33,246 bases of DNA from Pseudomonas sp. MWU15-20650 (GTDB lineage Bacteria; Pseudomonadota; Gammaproteobacteria; Pseudomonadales; Pseudomonadaceae), in the NCBI RefSeq assembly GCF_023242475.1, contig NZ_JALJFG010000050.1:1-33246 (forward strand), given 5' to 3'. The position numbers and the translations under genes were made by a program. Every line of letters begins with the position of its first letter. The first letter of the stretch is position 1. Below, in pieces: positions 1 to 8,056 of the stretch. Under the pieces are notes generated by a model that had not been told where the DNA came from, searched no databases, and worked only from the letters and a program-made list of their open reading frames with translations.

Positions 1-116
1 CTTTTTACGGTGCTGTGTCAGGACAATTGGGTGAACAGCCAGTACAAACTGCCTGCAATAGCAATCGCCGCCGGCAAGGCCAGCACCTTCAATAACAGAC
101 ATACAGCAGATCCAAG

Positions 117-206
117 TGTGGGAGGGGGCTTGCTCCCGATAGCGGTGGATCAGCCAATGTATTCGGCGACTGACACTCTGCAATCGGGAGCAAGCCCCCT
201 CCCACA
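117..206. repeat. Paired inverted REP palindromes (REPIN-like)
   Basis: Two copies of the REP core GGGAGGGGGCTTGCTCCC face each other, the left at 117-145 and the right at 181-206, with about 35 bases between them. Each is itself a hairpin (GGGAG against CTCCC). The pair lies just downstream of the DUF4404 gene on the minus strand. Such pairs are dispersed by RAYT transposases in fluorescens-group genomes; no RAYT gene is in this window. The preceding bases 1-116 hold no gene I can support. Confidence 0.9.
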
Positions 207-236
207 TTTTGATTTTGTGTTCGGTTTGGGTTCGGG

Positions 237-503
237 TTAGATCCCGATATTGCCCAAGGTGATCACGATATTGCGCAAGGTCCCGGCAATGCCTGGATGG
301 TCCAGTTCAAAACCTTCCACCGCCCGGTTTACGTCGTCAGCAATGCTGGGCGTCTGGGTGGCAGGTTCCAGTTCGAGTTGCAATTCGAACCTGGCAATCA
401 GCCCTTCCAGTGCTTCACGTTTCTCTTCCGACAGCGGCGGTTGCTGTTCCAGCTGCCCGCGCAGAATCTCGATCTGTTCTTCCAGCTTTTTGCGATCAGG
501 CAT
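237..503 (-). CDS. DUF4404 family protein
   Basis: An 88-residue, highly charged cytosolic protein. The first half (residues 1-45) is a heptad-like helix rich in Glu, Gln and Leu. The second half ends in a short hydrophobic segment with the pattern GIAGTLRNIV. Length and layout match the DUF4404 family of Pseudomonas, whose function is unknown. The start is supported by an AAGGAAAG ribosome site about 8 bases upstream of the ATG. It is a single gene with no partner on its strand nearby, and its 3' end runs into the REP pair. I infer nothing about its role. Confidence 0.8.
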   Translation of the reverse strand: MPDRKKLEEQIEILRGQLEQQPPLSEEKREALEGLIARFELQLELEPATQTPSIADDVNRAVEGFELDHPGIAGTLRNIVITLGNIGI

Positions 504-614
504 GACGTTCTTTCCTTTTCTCGATAGTCACTGGCATAGACCGCGGCACGCCGGGAAAGGTCTACGAGCTGGCCTGTAGATTAATCCACTGGGGCCAACT
601 GTGCATGATCTTGA

Positions 615-1223
615 TCAGGGCTTCTCGCCTTTGAGCTGGCGCAGGCTGATATCGGCCAGGCAGGTGCCGAGCTCGCCGAGGTGGTCAATGACCGAGTGCA
701 CGCCCAGCCCGTACAGGGCCATGGTGGCCTTGCCGCGCTTGTACTCACGCTGTTGCTCGGTCAGTGCCTGCCATTGTTCGGGCGCCAGGCCGCACAACGA
801 ACCGCAGGAGGCCAGGCCGATCGTCCACAACCCGGCATTCAGGCCCGATTGCAGCAGGCGTGGTTCGCCGCTGACCAATACGCAGCCTTCCAAGCGTTCA
901 ATATTCAGCGCCATCAAGGCTTGCCAGCAGGCATGGGGGGCGGGCCAGCGGATAGATGACGGCGAGGTGGCCTTGATCCAGCTGGGCAGTACGGAGGCCA
1001 GCGGAGTGGTCACCGAGGCGGGCAGCTCATCCAGCCAGGCACAAGGGACACCTTGTTCCTTGAGGTTACGCAGGATGTGCAGCGCACCTGGCGTGGCTTG
1101 GGAGTCGGGGGAGGGTGAATCGGTGCGTGCCTGGGAACCAAAATCCACCAGGCAGCCACTCAGGCCAAACAGCACGGCAGTCAAGGAGGGGGCGCTGGCG
1201 ACAGCAATTTCGGCGTGAGGCAT
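615..1223 (-). CDS. HAD-fold protein lacking both catalytic aspartates
   Basis: A 202-residue protein with the outline of a HAD-superfamily phosphatase, of the phosphonatase-like kind found next to mlaA in pseudomonads. The N-terminal motif I, normally hhhhDxDGTLVD, reads AVLFGLSGCLVDFG at residues 16-29. The nucleophile position is Gly20 and the acid/base position is Ser22, so the reaction cannot follow the usual HAD chemistry. Motif II may be the VLVSGEP stretch near residue 120. The start has an AGGGA site 8 bases upstream. It is divergent from mlaA across 197 bases. It may be a regulatory or structural pseudoenzyme; the rest of the frame is intact, which argues against a decaying pseudogene. 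Confidence 0.7.
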   Translation of the reverse strand: MPHAEIAVASAPSLTAVLFGLSGCLVDFGSQARTDSPSPDSQATPGALHILRNLKEQGVPCAWLDELPASVTTPLASVLPSWIKATSPSSIRWPAPHACWQALMALNIERLEGCVLVSGEPRLLQSGLNAGLWTIGLASCGSLCGLAPEQWQALTEQQREYKRGKATMALYGLGVHSVIDHLGELGTCLADISLRQLKGEKP

Positions 1224-1420
1224 TTCGACATCCCTGAAATAGCTGTGACGCTATCGGGGTAGGATGACAAGGGGATGACATCGACGGCTGATTGTAGGAA
1301 TTTTGTGCATTTCCTACATGACATTTCCTTGTGATGTGCCTAAATCGACACTTCCGTCATATACTGACGATCTTATTCAGGGCATAGCGCCCATGACAGA
1401 CTACTCAAGGAGCCAAAGCT

Positions 1421-2110
1421 ATGCGCTGGAGCCACTACTTCGCTCAGCTATCTGTGTGTGCAACGATCTTGCTGGCCCCGTTCGCGGCTCAGGCTGCGTC
1501 GGAAGATGACCCATGGGAAAGCGTCAACCGCCCGATCTTCACCTTCAACGACACCGTTGACACCTATGCCCTCAAGCCATTGGCCCAGGGTTATCAGTTT
1601 GTGACGCCGCAATTTGTGCAGACGGGCATCCACAACTTCTTCCGCAACATCGGCGATGTCGGCAACTTTGCCAACGACGTGCTGCAACTCAAGCCGCACG
1701 CGGCCGGTGTCGACACCGCGCGTTTGCTGATGAACACCACCTTCGGCGTGCTGGGCTTCATTGATGTCGGCACCAAAATGGGGCTGCACCGCAACGATGA
1801 AGACTTCGGCCAGACCCTCGGCTACTGGGGTGTCGGCAGTGGTCCTTACGTGATGCTGCCGCTGCTGGGCCCAAGCACCTTGCGTGATGCGCCGTCCAAA
1901 TACGTCGACAGCTACACCCAACCGTACCGCTACATGAACGACATCGGCTGGCGTAACAGCACCTTCGGCCTGAACATCGTTGATACCCGTGCCAGCCTGC
2001 TCGACAGTGAGAAGCTGATCACCGGCGACAAGTACACCTTCATTCGTAACGCCTACCTGCAGAACCGTGAGTTCAAGGTCAAGGACGGCAAGGTTGTCGA
2101 CGACTTTTAA
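1421..2110 (+). CDS. mlaA: MlaA (VacJ) outer-membrane lipid-asymmetry protein
   Basis: MlaA sits in the outer membrane and passes mislocalised phospholipids from the outer leaflet to the MlaC/MlaFEDB retrograde transport system. The 229-residue frame has a signal peptide (residues 1-26, cleavage likely after AQA) and then the family signatures DPWESVNRPIFTFND, NFFRNIGDVGNFANDVLQ, GYWGVGSGPYVMLPLLGPSTLRD and TRASLLDSEKL. AAGGAG lies 8 bases before the ATG. Unlike E. coli MlaA there is no convincing lipobox: the only early cysteine, Cys13, follows a Val in too short a leader. The other mla genes are not in this window. A strong terminator follows at once. Confidence 0.95.
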   Translation: MRWSHYFAQLSVCATILLAPFAAQAASEDDPWESVNRPIFTFNDTVDTYALKPLAQGYQFVTPQFVQTGIHNFFRNIGDVGNFANDVLQLKPHAAGVDTARLLMNTTFGVLGFIDVGTKMGLHRNDEDFGQTLGYWGVGSGPYVMLPLLGPSTLRDAPSKYVDSYTQPYRYMNDIGWRNSTFGLNIVDTRASLLDSEKLITGDKYTFIRNAYLQNREFKVKDGKVVDDF

Positions 2111-2127
2111 GTCGCGACGCTTGAATG

Positions 2128-2159
2128 AAAAAAGGCGACCCGCAGGGGGCGCCTTTTTT
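2128..2159. terminator. Bidirectional rho-independent terminator between mlaA and the PilZ gene
   Basis: A 10-bp perfect stem (AAAAAAGGCG at 2128-2137 with CGCCTTTTTT at 2150-2159) encloses a 12-base loop. The A-run and T-run make it work on both strands, for mlaA on the plus strand and the PilZ gene on the minus strand, whose stops lie 18 and 12 bases away. Confidence 0.9.
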
Positions 2160-2170
2160 GTGCGCGCTGT

Positions 2171-2467
2171 TCAGCGCATTTTCAAGATCCGCAGGCCCAG
2201 GTGTTGCTCGTCGCCTGTGGCCTTGGTCCACACCACTTCGGTATCGGCCTCCAGGCCCTTGAGTGCGGGGTGCTCCGAGTCGATGCGCACGGTCAAGGGG
2301 TCACCCACGTTGAATTGGCGAGGTGCCTGCACCTGCATCCCGGAGCTGGAAAGGTCCAGGCAGACCCCGGCAATCTCTTGCCCGGCGTGGATCAAAGACA
2401 CATCGGCATCCACTCGCATGCGGATGAAATCGCGTTTTTCAGCGTAGTCGCGCTCGTGTTCGCTCAC
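2171..2467 (-). CDS. PilZ domain protein (putative cyclic-di-GMP receptor)
   Basis: A 98-residue, single-domain PilZ protein. The two c-di-GMP contact motifs are present: RxxxR as RDFIR near residues 12-16 and (D/N)xSxxG as DLSSSG near residues 39-44. It probably binds c-di-GMP in the cytosol and acts on a partner protein. The start is chosen as GTG at 2467 because an AAGGA site lies 8 bases before it; an in-frame ATG at 2476 has that site directly abutting it and gives a 101-residue version. It converges on mlaA and is divergent from rssB. Confidence 0.88.
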   Translation of the reverse strand: MSEHERDYAEKRDFIRMRVDADVSLIHAGQEIAGVCLDLSSSGMQVQAPRQFNVGDPLTVRIDSEHPALKGLEADTEVVWTKATGDEQHLGLRILKMR

Positions 2468-2743
2468 AGCATCCATCCTTACTTTGTGTTGTGGTGATGG
2501 CCGTTCTTATAACTCCCGGTGATTTGCGGTGTAAAGACGCCCGGCGACCATCGGCATGAGCTTGAAACCCCTGACGGATGGGAGTACCGTCTGCGCCTTA
2601 GAAGGGCACCTCTGCTTTACCATTGTGCATGGGCTAAATCCCAATGCTTTGTAAGACAGAGAGGCTAGAAAGCGAATCCAGTACGTGAGCCCGGCCATTG
2701 TCGAGCCGCCTACGCCAACCTAATTCTGGCGCCGTTTGCCCAC

Positions 2744-3925
2744 ATGCAAAAAACCAGTGCCACGCTGCTGATAATCGATGACGACGAAGTAGTGCGCGCG
2801 AGCCTTGCGGCCTATTTGGAAGACAGTGGCTTCAGCGTCCTGCAGGCCAGTAATGGCCAACAGGGTCTCCAGGTATTCGAGCGCGACAAGCCCGACCTCG
2901 TGATCTGCGACCTGCGCATGCCCCAGATGGGCGGCCTCGAGCTGATCCGCCAGGTGACCGAGCTTGCCCCGCAGACGCCGGTGATTGTTGTGTCCGGCGC
3001 CGGGGTCATGAACGACGCCGTTGAGGCCCTGCGCCTGGGTGCCGCCGATTACCTGATCAAGCCCCTTGAAGACCTGGCGGTGCTGGAGCACTCGGTGCGC
3101 CGCGCGCTGGATCGTGCCCGCTTGCTGCTGGAAAACCAGCGCTACCGCGAAAAGCTCGAGACCGCCAACCGCGAACTCGAAGCCAGCCTCAACCTGCTCC
3201 AGGAAGACCAGAACGCCGGTCGCCAGGTGCAGATGAACATGCTGCCGGTCAGCCCCTGGACGATCGACGAATTCAAGTTCGCTCACCAGATCATCCCGTC
3301 GTTGTACCTGTCGGGTGATTTTGTCGACTACTTCCGCGTCGATGAGCGGCGTGTGGCGTTCTACCTGGCTGATGTCTCTGGCCATGGCGCTTCTTCTGCT
3401 TTTGTAACCGTGTTGTTGAAGTTCATGACCACACGGCTGTTGTTCGAATCCAAGCGCAATGGCACCTTGCCGGAGTTCACCCCCTCCGAGGTGCTGGGCC
3501 ACATCAACCGAGGCTTGATCAGCTGCAAGCTGGGCAAGCACGTGACGATGGTCGGCGGCGTGATTGATGAAGAAACGGGTCTTTTGACCTACAGCATTGG
3601 CGGTCACCTGCCGATGCCAGTTCTATACACTCCTGACAGTGTGCGTTACCTGGAAGGGCGTGGTCTGCCGGTTGGCTTGTTTAATGAAGCCACTTACGAA
3701 GACCACATCCTGGAACTGCCGCCGACCTTCAGCCTGACGCTGATGTCCGACGGCATCCTGGACCTTCTTCCAGAGCCTACACTCAAAGAGAAAGAAGCCG
3801 CCTTGCCCCAAAAGGTCAAGTCGGCGGGCGGCAGCCTGGATGGCCTGCGGCAGGTTTTTGGATTGGCCACGCTAGGGGAGATGCCGGATGATATCGCCCT
3901 ATTGGTGTTGAGCAGGAATCTTTGA
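2744..3925 (+). CDS. rssB: RssB: response regulator with PP2C-type phosphatase output domain
   Basis: A 393-residue regulator. The receiver domain (about residues 5-120) has the acid pocket at Asp12-Asp14, the phosphoacceptor Asp56 in VICDLRMP, Ser84 and Lys106 in IKPL. A helical linker follows (about 125-165), then a SpoIIE/PP2C-type serine phosphatase domain (about 190-393) with the metal-binding motif DVSGHGASS and a late DDIALLVL. In pseudomonads this RssB controls the stress sigma factor RpoS through its cognate STAS protein. Here the next gene encodes that protein, and the stop and start codons overlap, so the two are translationally coupled. No clear ribosome site precedes this ATG. 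Confidence 0.92.
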   Translation: MQKTSATLLIIDDDEVVRASLAAYLEDSGFSVLQASNGQQGLQVFERDKPDLVICDLRMPQMGGLELIRQVTELAPQTPVIVVSGAGVMNDAVEALRLGAADYLIKPLEDLAVLEHSVRRALDRARLLLENQRYREKLETANRELEASLNLLQEDQNAGRQVQMNMLPVSPWTIDEFKFAHQIIPSLYLSGDFVDYFRVDERRVAFYLADVSGHGASSAFVTVLLKFMTTRLLFESKRNGTLPEFTPSEVLGHINRGLISCKLGKHVTMVGGVIDEETGLLTYSIGGHLPMPVLYTPDSVRYLEGRGLPVGLFNEATYEDHILELPPTFSLTLMSDGILDLLPEPTLKEKEAALPQKVKSAGGSLDGLRQVFGLATLGEMPDDIALLVLSRNL

Positions 3926-4407
3926 TGAGTACCGGAAGAATCCAATTCGCCGAGCAAGACGGGACCTTCGTCCTGAAGTTTGTCGGTGAAGTGCGCCTGA
4001 CCTTGTGTTCGGCGCTGGATGCGACGATTGAGCGGATTTTCACAGCTTTGAATTTCTCGGCGATCGTGATCGATCTGACCGAAACCCGCAGCATCGATAG
4101 CACCACCCTGGGCCTTTTGGCCAAGTTGTCCATTCTGTCTCGGCAGAAGGTTGGCCTGTTGCCGACCGTCGTTACGACCCACGAAGACATCACCCGTCTG
4201 TTGCAGTCCATGGGTTTTGACCAGGTGTTCAACATCGTTGACCGCCCGATCCCGTGCCCGGAATGCCTGACCGACCTGCCGTCCCAGGACCAGTCCGAGG
4301 AAGTCGTGCGGGTCAAGGTGCTGGAAGCGCACAAGATCCTGATGGGCTTGAACGAGTCCAACCGCGAAGCCTTCCACGACCTCGTCAACGCCCTCGAGCG
4401 CCACTGA
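3925..4407 (+). CDS. rssC: RssC: STAS-domain anti-sigma factor antagonist
   Basis: A 160-residue STAS protein, the presumed phospho-substrate and partner of RssB. The STAS core covers about residues 5-110, with the switch serine in the motif RSIDSTTLG (Ser59), the residue normally phosphorylated by an anti-sigma kinase and dephosphorylated by a PP2C phosphatase. After it comes a CPEC pair in the C-terminal third and a helical tail. The ATG overlaps the RssB stop (TGATG), with an AGGA site inside the rssB end. A TTG three bases upstream is a less likely start. The kinase partner is not encoded nearby. Confidence 0.9.
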   Translation: MSTGRIQFAEQDGTFVLKFVGEVRLTLCSALDATIERIFTALNFSAIVIDLTETRSIDSTTLGLLAKLSILSRQKVGLLPTVVTTHEDITRLLQSMGFDQVFNIVDRPIPCPECLTDLPSQDQSEEVVRVKVLEAHKILMGLNESNREAFHDLVNALERH

Positions 4408-4434
4408 CAGCTTCCCAGTCCAAACACATACCCA

Positions 4435-4523
4435 TGTGGGAGGGGGCTTGCTCCCGATAGCGGTGTAACAGTCGGCACATATCCAACTGACAGACCGCAA
4501 TCGGGAGCAAGCCCCCTCCCACA
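4435..4523. repeat. Paired inverted REP palindromes (REPIN-like)
   Basis: This is a second head-to-head pair of the same REP, left copy from 4435 and right copy ending at 4523, with about 35 bases between the arms. It sits in the convergent gap between rssC and tal, a typical neutral location for REPINs. Confidence 0.9.
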
Positions 4524-4557
4524 GTTGATCCATGACAGGCTTGAGACTGGCGCACAC

Positions 4558-4594
4558 AAAAAAGGGCGGCACCCGCCAAGGTGCCGCCCTTTTT
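4558..4594. terminator. Terminator of tal, bidirectional
   Basis: A long stem, AAAAGGGCGGCACC against GGTGCCGCCCTTTT, carries A and T runs at its two ends. It lies 15 bases past the tal stop on the minus strand and also faces rssC transcription. Confidence 0.92.
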
Positions 4595-4608
4595 GCTGCT
4601 ATCTGCCT

Positions 4609-5535
4609 TTACAGCTTGGCCGACAACAACGCCTCCAGCTTCTCCTGGTCCCGAGCAAACTGACGAATCCCCTCGGCCAGCTTCTCGGTCGCCATCGCAT
4701 CCTCGTTGGACTCCCAACGGAACTGCGCTTCAGTCAAGTGCACCCGCGCCTCACCGGCATGCCCTGGCGCCAACTTGCGCTCCAGCTTGCCTTCATCGGC
4801 TGCCAGCTTCTCCAGCAGGTCCGGGCTGATGGTCAGGCGGTCACAGCCCGCCAGTTCCTCGATCTGGCTCAAGTTACGGAAGCTTGCACCCATCACCACC
4901 GTCTTGTAGCCATTGGCCTTGTAGTAGTTGTAGATACGCGTCACCGACTGCACACCCGGATCATCGGAGCCGGTGTAGTCGCTGCCGTTGGCCTTCTTGT
5001 ACCAGTCGTAGATACGGCCCACGAACGGAGAAATCAGGAACACGCCCGCTTCGGCACAGGCCACGGCCTGGGCAAACGAGAACAGCAGCGTCAGGTTGGT
5101 CTGTATGCCTTCTTTTTCCAGCTTCTCCGCGGCGCGGATGCCTTCCCAGGTGGAGGCGATCTTGATCAGCACGCGGTCACGGCCAACGCCGGCTTTGTCG
5201 TACAGGTCGATCAGACGGTGCGCGCGCTTGAGAATGGCGGCTTCGTCGAACGACAGACGGGCATCCACCTCAGTGGAAATACGGCCCGGCACCACTTTAA
5301 GGATTTCCTGGCCGACCGCGACCGCAAAACGGTCACTGGCCAGGCCCACGTCACCGTTGCAGTCCTGTACACACTCATCCAGCAGCTTGGCATAGCCAGG
5401 GATCGATGCAGCCTTGAGCAGCAGGGAAGGGTTGGTGGTGGCGTCCTGCGGCTTGAGCTTGGCGAGGGTGGAAAAATCGCCGGTATCGGCTACGACGGTG
5501 GTGAATTGCTTGAGTTGTTCCAGCTTGGAAGTCAT
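4609..5535 (-). CDS. tal: Transaldolase
   Basis: Transaldolase of the non-oxidative pentose phosphate pathway transfers a dihydroxyacetone unit between sedoheptulose 7-phosphate and glyceraldehyde 3-phosphate in the cytosol. The 308-residue frame has the N-terminal signature DATTNPSLLLKA and the Schiff-base lysine in the strand VLIKIASTWEG; both are class motifs of the TalB type, as is the length. The start MTSKLEQLK is preferred over an upstream in-frame ATG because the family begins there and an AGGA site precedes it. It is transcribed alone and has its own strong terminator. Confidence 0.96.
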   Translation of the reverse strand: MTSKLEQLKQFTTVVADTGDFSTLAKLKPQDATTNPSLLLKAASIPGYAKLLDECVQDCNGDVGLASDRFAVAVGQEILKVVPGRISTEVDARLSFDEAAILKRAHRLIDLYDKAGVGRDRVLIKIASTWEGIRAAEKLEKEGIQTNLTLLFSFAQAVACAEAGVFLISPFVGRIYDWYKKANGSDYTGSDDPGVQSVTRIYNYYKANGYKTVVMGASFRNLSQIEELAGCDRLTISPDLLEKLAADEGKLERKLAPGHAGEARVHLTEAQFRWESNEDAMATEKLAEGIRQFARDQEKLEALLSAKL

Positions 5536-5947
5536 GGGCGTGCTCTGTCCTGTGGGTCTGATGACATTACCCGAGCGCTGGCAGGCGCTCAAGGGCGCAA
5601 ATGCGTTAGGTCGTTTGCGAGGGCAATAACCTGGAAGCGACCGTTTGAATGACCGGCCGTGCTGCTAAATAGGAGGGCGAAATCGGCGGTAGGTTCAACC
5701 TGCGTGAGCGCGACCTGCGCCACCGACCTTAAGCTATTTGATAGAGGCTATTTCAATAGTTTGAAGTTGTGAAAACTTTAATTTCCTTACATTTACGTGT
5801 TGCTGTTCTCGCCTGTGCTATACCTGATTCGCAGACGCTGAATAGGCCGATAATACATCTGATGACTTAATTGTCCGCGGCGAAGCGTGTGTGCCTGTTC
5901 CTTGAAAAAATGTGGGTTCGTTAGTTTGAAAGCAAAGGAGAGATGTC
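5536..5947. other. Intergenic region between tal and the ADP-ribosyltransferase-like gene
   Basis: The 412 bases hold no gene I can support. The right part (about 5730-5830) is AT-rich and is the likely promoter zone for both divergent genes. I see an 11-bp palindrome AGGTTCAACCT at 5691-5701. No confident -35/-10 pair was found. Confidence 0.5.
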
Positions 5948-6694
5948 ATGAAACGGAATATATCAACGCTATTCGCTGCCCTGGGTTTTATATGTTCAAC
6001 AACGGTGCTTGCCGATGTAACGGTACAGCAGGCACTCAGCGCCGGTTGTTACGATACTCAGGAGATGCGTGGCATCATTGACACCGCCAAGGCAGGTACA
6101 CCCATGGGGAGCCGCACCCTGGAGAAGGAAAATGAACTGACCTCATCCTACGGAGGCAAGATCACCGACTCCCGAGTGACCGCGCCTGCCACCTGGGTGT
6201 ACCGCGCCTATGAGAGCGCCGACACCAACAATTGGCACGTCCAGAAGCTCAAGGCCGGGGTGATCTACTCCAAGGCTCAGAACGACCTGGATAAATACCT
6301 CAAGACCGGCGGCACACCCGAAAAGTACTGGGCCATCGATGGGCCCGACTTGCACGCGCTGGGTTTTAACGGTGCCACCTACACGACCATGCGACTGCTC
6401 GCCTTACAGTCCAGCGACACGCCAAAAAGCCAGTTTGTGAGTTTTGCACTGGACTACGCTACCACCGGAACCTTTGGAGACGCAGTGTATGCACTTCAAG
6501 TGAACCCGAATTCACCCATACTGGGGTTGGTTAACTGCAAAACCCCAGGCGGTGAAGTTCAATTTCAAATTCTAGGTGGCACAACATTCAACACGCTTTA
6601 CCGCAAAGTCAGAACCGAAAAAGATTGGAAAAGGTATAACCGAGACACCGACCAATGGGTAGTCGTGCCCAAAGGAACAGTGCCGGAAAACTAA
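5948..6694 (+). CDS. Secreted ADP-ribosyltransferase-like protein (cholera/pertussis toxin A-subunit type)
   Basis: A 248-residue protein with a clear signal peptide (residues 1-22, cleavage after VLA). The mature part shows, in the order expected for enterotoxin-type ADP-ribosyltransferases, an arginine motif WVYRA (Arg86), a serine motif QFVSFALDYA (Ser165), and a C-terminal motif EVQFQILGG at 203-211. The last resembles EQEVSALGG of cholera toxin, as I recall it. The catalytic Glu of the ExE pair would be Gln205. Two cysteines (34 and 197) could form a disulfide. AAGGAG lies 7 bases before the ATG. There is no binding subunit nearby. The assignment rests on motif order only; it could be a toxin, a plant- or competitor-directed effector, or an inactive paralogue. 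Confidence 0.6.
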   Translation: MKRNISTLFAALGFICSTTVLADVTVQQALSAGCYDTQEMRGIIDTAKAGTPMGSRTLEKENELTSSYGGKITDSRVTAPATWVYRAYESADTNNWHVQKLKAGVIYSKAQNDLDKYLKTGGTPEKYWAIDGPDLHALGFNGATYTTMRLLALQSSDTPKSQFVSFALDYATTGTFGDAVYALQVNPNSPILGLVNCKTPGGEVQFQILGGTTFNTLYRKVRTEKDWKRYNRDTDQWVVVPKGTVPEN

Positions 6695-6822
6695 GCAACA
6701 TTGCCGCAAGGGCCGGCAGCTTATGCCGCGCCCTTGCACTTGCCCATGCCGGGTATTGGCTGATCACCTGCGCCAACAGCCTTACAGCCACCCCTACCTT
6801 GCTGACACCCATAAATCCAAAA

Positions 6823-6850
6823 TGTGGGAGGGGGCTTGCTCCCGATAGCA
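6823..6850 (+). repeat. Solitary REP element
   Basis: A single copy of the same REP sequence without a facing partner lies downstream of dusA (minus strand), in the convergent gap. Bases 6695-6895 otherwise show nothing recognisable. Confidence 0.85.
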
Positions 6851-6895
6851 ATGTGTCAGGCAACACTAAACTAACTGACCCCCACAGCTATCCAA

Positions 6896-7882
6896 TCACC
6901 GCCCCTCCAACAATTCCCCAGCCTGATCCAGCAACGCCAACGGATCCGCTGCCTTATGAATATCCACCGACAACAACTGCCTGAACTTACGCGCCCCCGG
7001 AAAACCAGTGCCCAACCCCAACACATGCCGCGTAATGTGATGCATCGTTCCACCACTGGCCAAATGCTCAGCAATATAAGGCCGCAACTGCACCAACGCC
7101 TCCGCCCGGCTAATCACCGGCGCTTCACTGCCAAACAACTGCTGATCCACCTCCGCCAGCAGATAAGGGTTGTGATAAGCCTCTCGCCCCAACATCACCC
7201 CATCAAACGTCTGCAAATGCTCATGGCACTGCTCCAACGTCTTGATCCCACCGTTAAGCACAAACTCCAACTCCGGGAAATCCCGCTTCAACTGCGCCGC
7301 CACGTCATAGCGCAACGGCGGAATGTCACGGTTCTCCTTGGGTGACAACCCCTCCAGAATTGCAATCCGCGCATGCACCGTAAAACTGGTACAGCCCGCA
7401 TCCTTCACCGTCCCGACGAAATCACACAACTCGGCATAACTGTCCCGACCATTGATGCCGATACGGTGCTTCACCGTCACAGGGGTCGACACCGCATCGC
7501 GCATCGCTTTCACACAGTCCGCCACCAGGGCAGGGTGCGCCATGAGGATCGCGCCGATCATATTGTTCTGCACCCGGTCGCTGGGGCAGCCGACGTTCAG
7601 GTTCACTTCGTCGTAACCGGCGGCTTCGGCCATGCGGGCACAGGCGGCCAGATCAACTGGAACACTGCCGCCCAATTGCAGCGCCAGCGGGTGCTCGGCT
7701 TCGTTGTGGCGCAGGAAGCGGTCGTGGTCGCCATGGAGGATAGCGCCGGTGGTGACCATCTCGGTGTAGAGCAGGGCGTGTTTGGAGAGCAGGCGCAGGA
7801 AGTACCGGCAGTGGCGGTCCGTCCAGTCCATCATGGGGGCGACGGAGAAGCGACGGGAGAGTGGGGCGGTTTGTAGGGACAT
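6896..7882 (-). CDS. dusA: tRNA-dihydrouridine(20/20a) synthase DusA
   Basis: DusA is a flavin enzyme that reduces U20 and U20a in the D-loop of tRNAs using NADPH. The 328-residue frame begins with the family signature RRFSVAPMMDWTDRHCR, continues with LALQLGGS and NLNVGCPSDRVQNNMIGA (the active-site cysteine lies in the GCPS motif), then VKHRIG, FTVHAR and LNGGI. This is a full-length TIM barrel plus C-terminal helical domain. In the tal-dusA order it matches other pseudomonads, but here the ADP-ribosyltransferase-like gene sits between them. There is no frame damage. Confidence 0.96.
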   Translation of the reverse strand: MSLQTAPLSRRFSVAPMMDWTDRHCRYFLRLLSKHALLYTEMVTTGAILHGDHDRFLRHNEAEHPLALQLGGSVPVDLAACARMAEAAGYDEVNLNVGCPSDRVQNNMIGAILMAHPALVADCVKAMRDAVSTPVTVKHRIGINGRDSYAELCDFVGTVKDAGCTSFTVHARIAILEGLSPKENRDIPPLRYDVAAQLKRDFPELEFVLNGGIKTLEQCHEHLQTFDGVMLGREAYHNPYLLAEVDQQLFGSEAPVISRAEALVQLRPYIAEHLASGGTMHHITRHVLGLGTGFPGARKFRQLLSVDIHKAADPLALLDQAGELLEGR

Positions 7883-8056
7883 GGGGGATCTGAGTCAGCG
7901 AGGCGAATAGGGCGTAGTTTATCAGGGATGTTTGTCATGCACTTGGCGGGTTCTCAAGCCTAGCCAGTCAGCCTTCGGTGATAACCAGAGCACACGCTCG
8001 GTCAGGCTTTCGACTCGCACCTTGTGTTGATGATTTATTGTGGCTACGATAATCGC

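Noticed and set aside
18..92. Short minus-strand frame with a hydrophobic stretch (LALPAAIAIAGSLYWLFTQL) at the window edge
   Set aside because: It has no proper start codon with a ribosome site; it could be a small membrane protein, but the evidence is insufficient.
4525..5652. Open frame of 375 codons on the plus strand across tal
   Set aside because: It is antisense to tal and runs through the tal terminator; no recognisable product.
5948..6694. Two-subunit AB toxin
   Set aside because: No second secreted gene that could be a binding subunit lies on the same strand before dusA; the next plus-strand gene is brnT.
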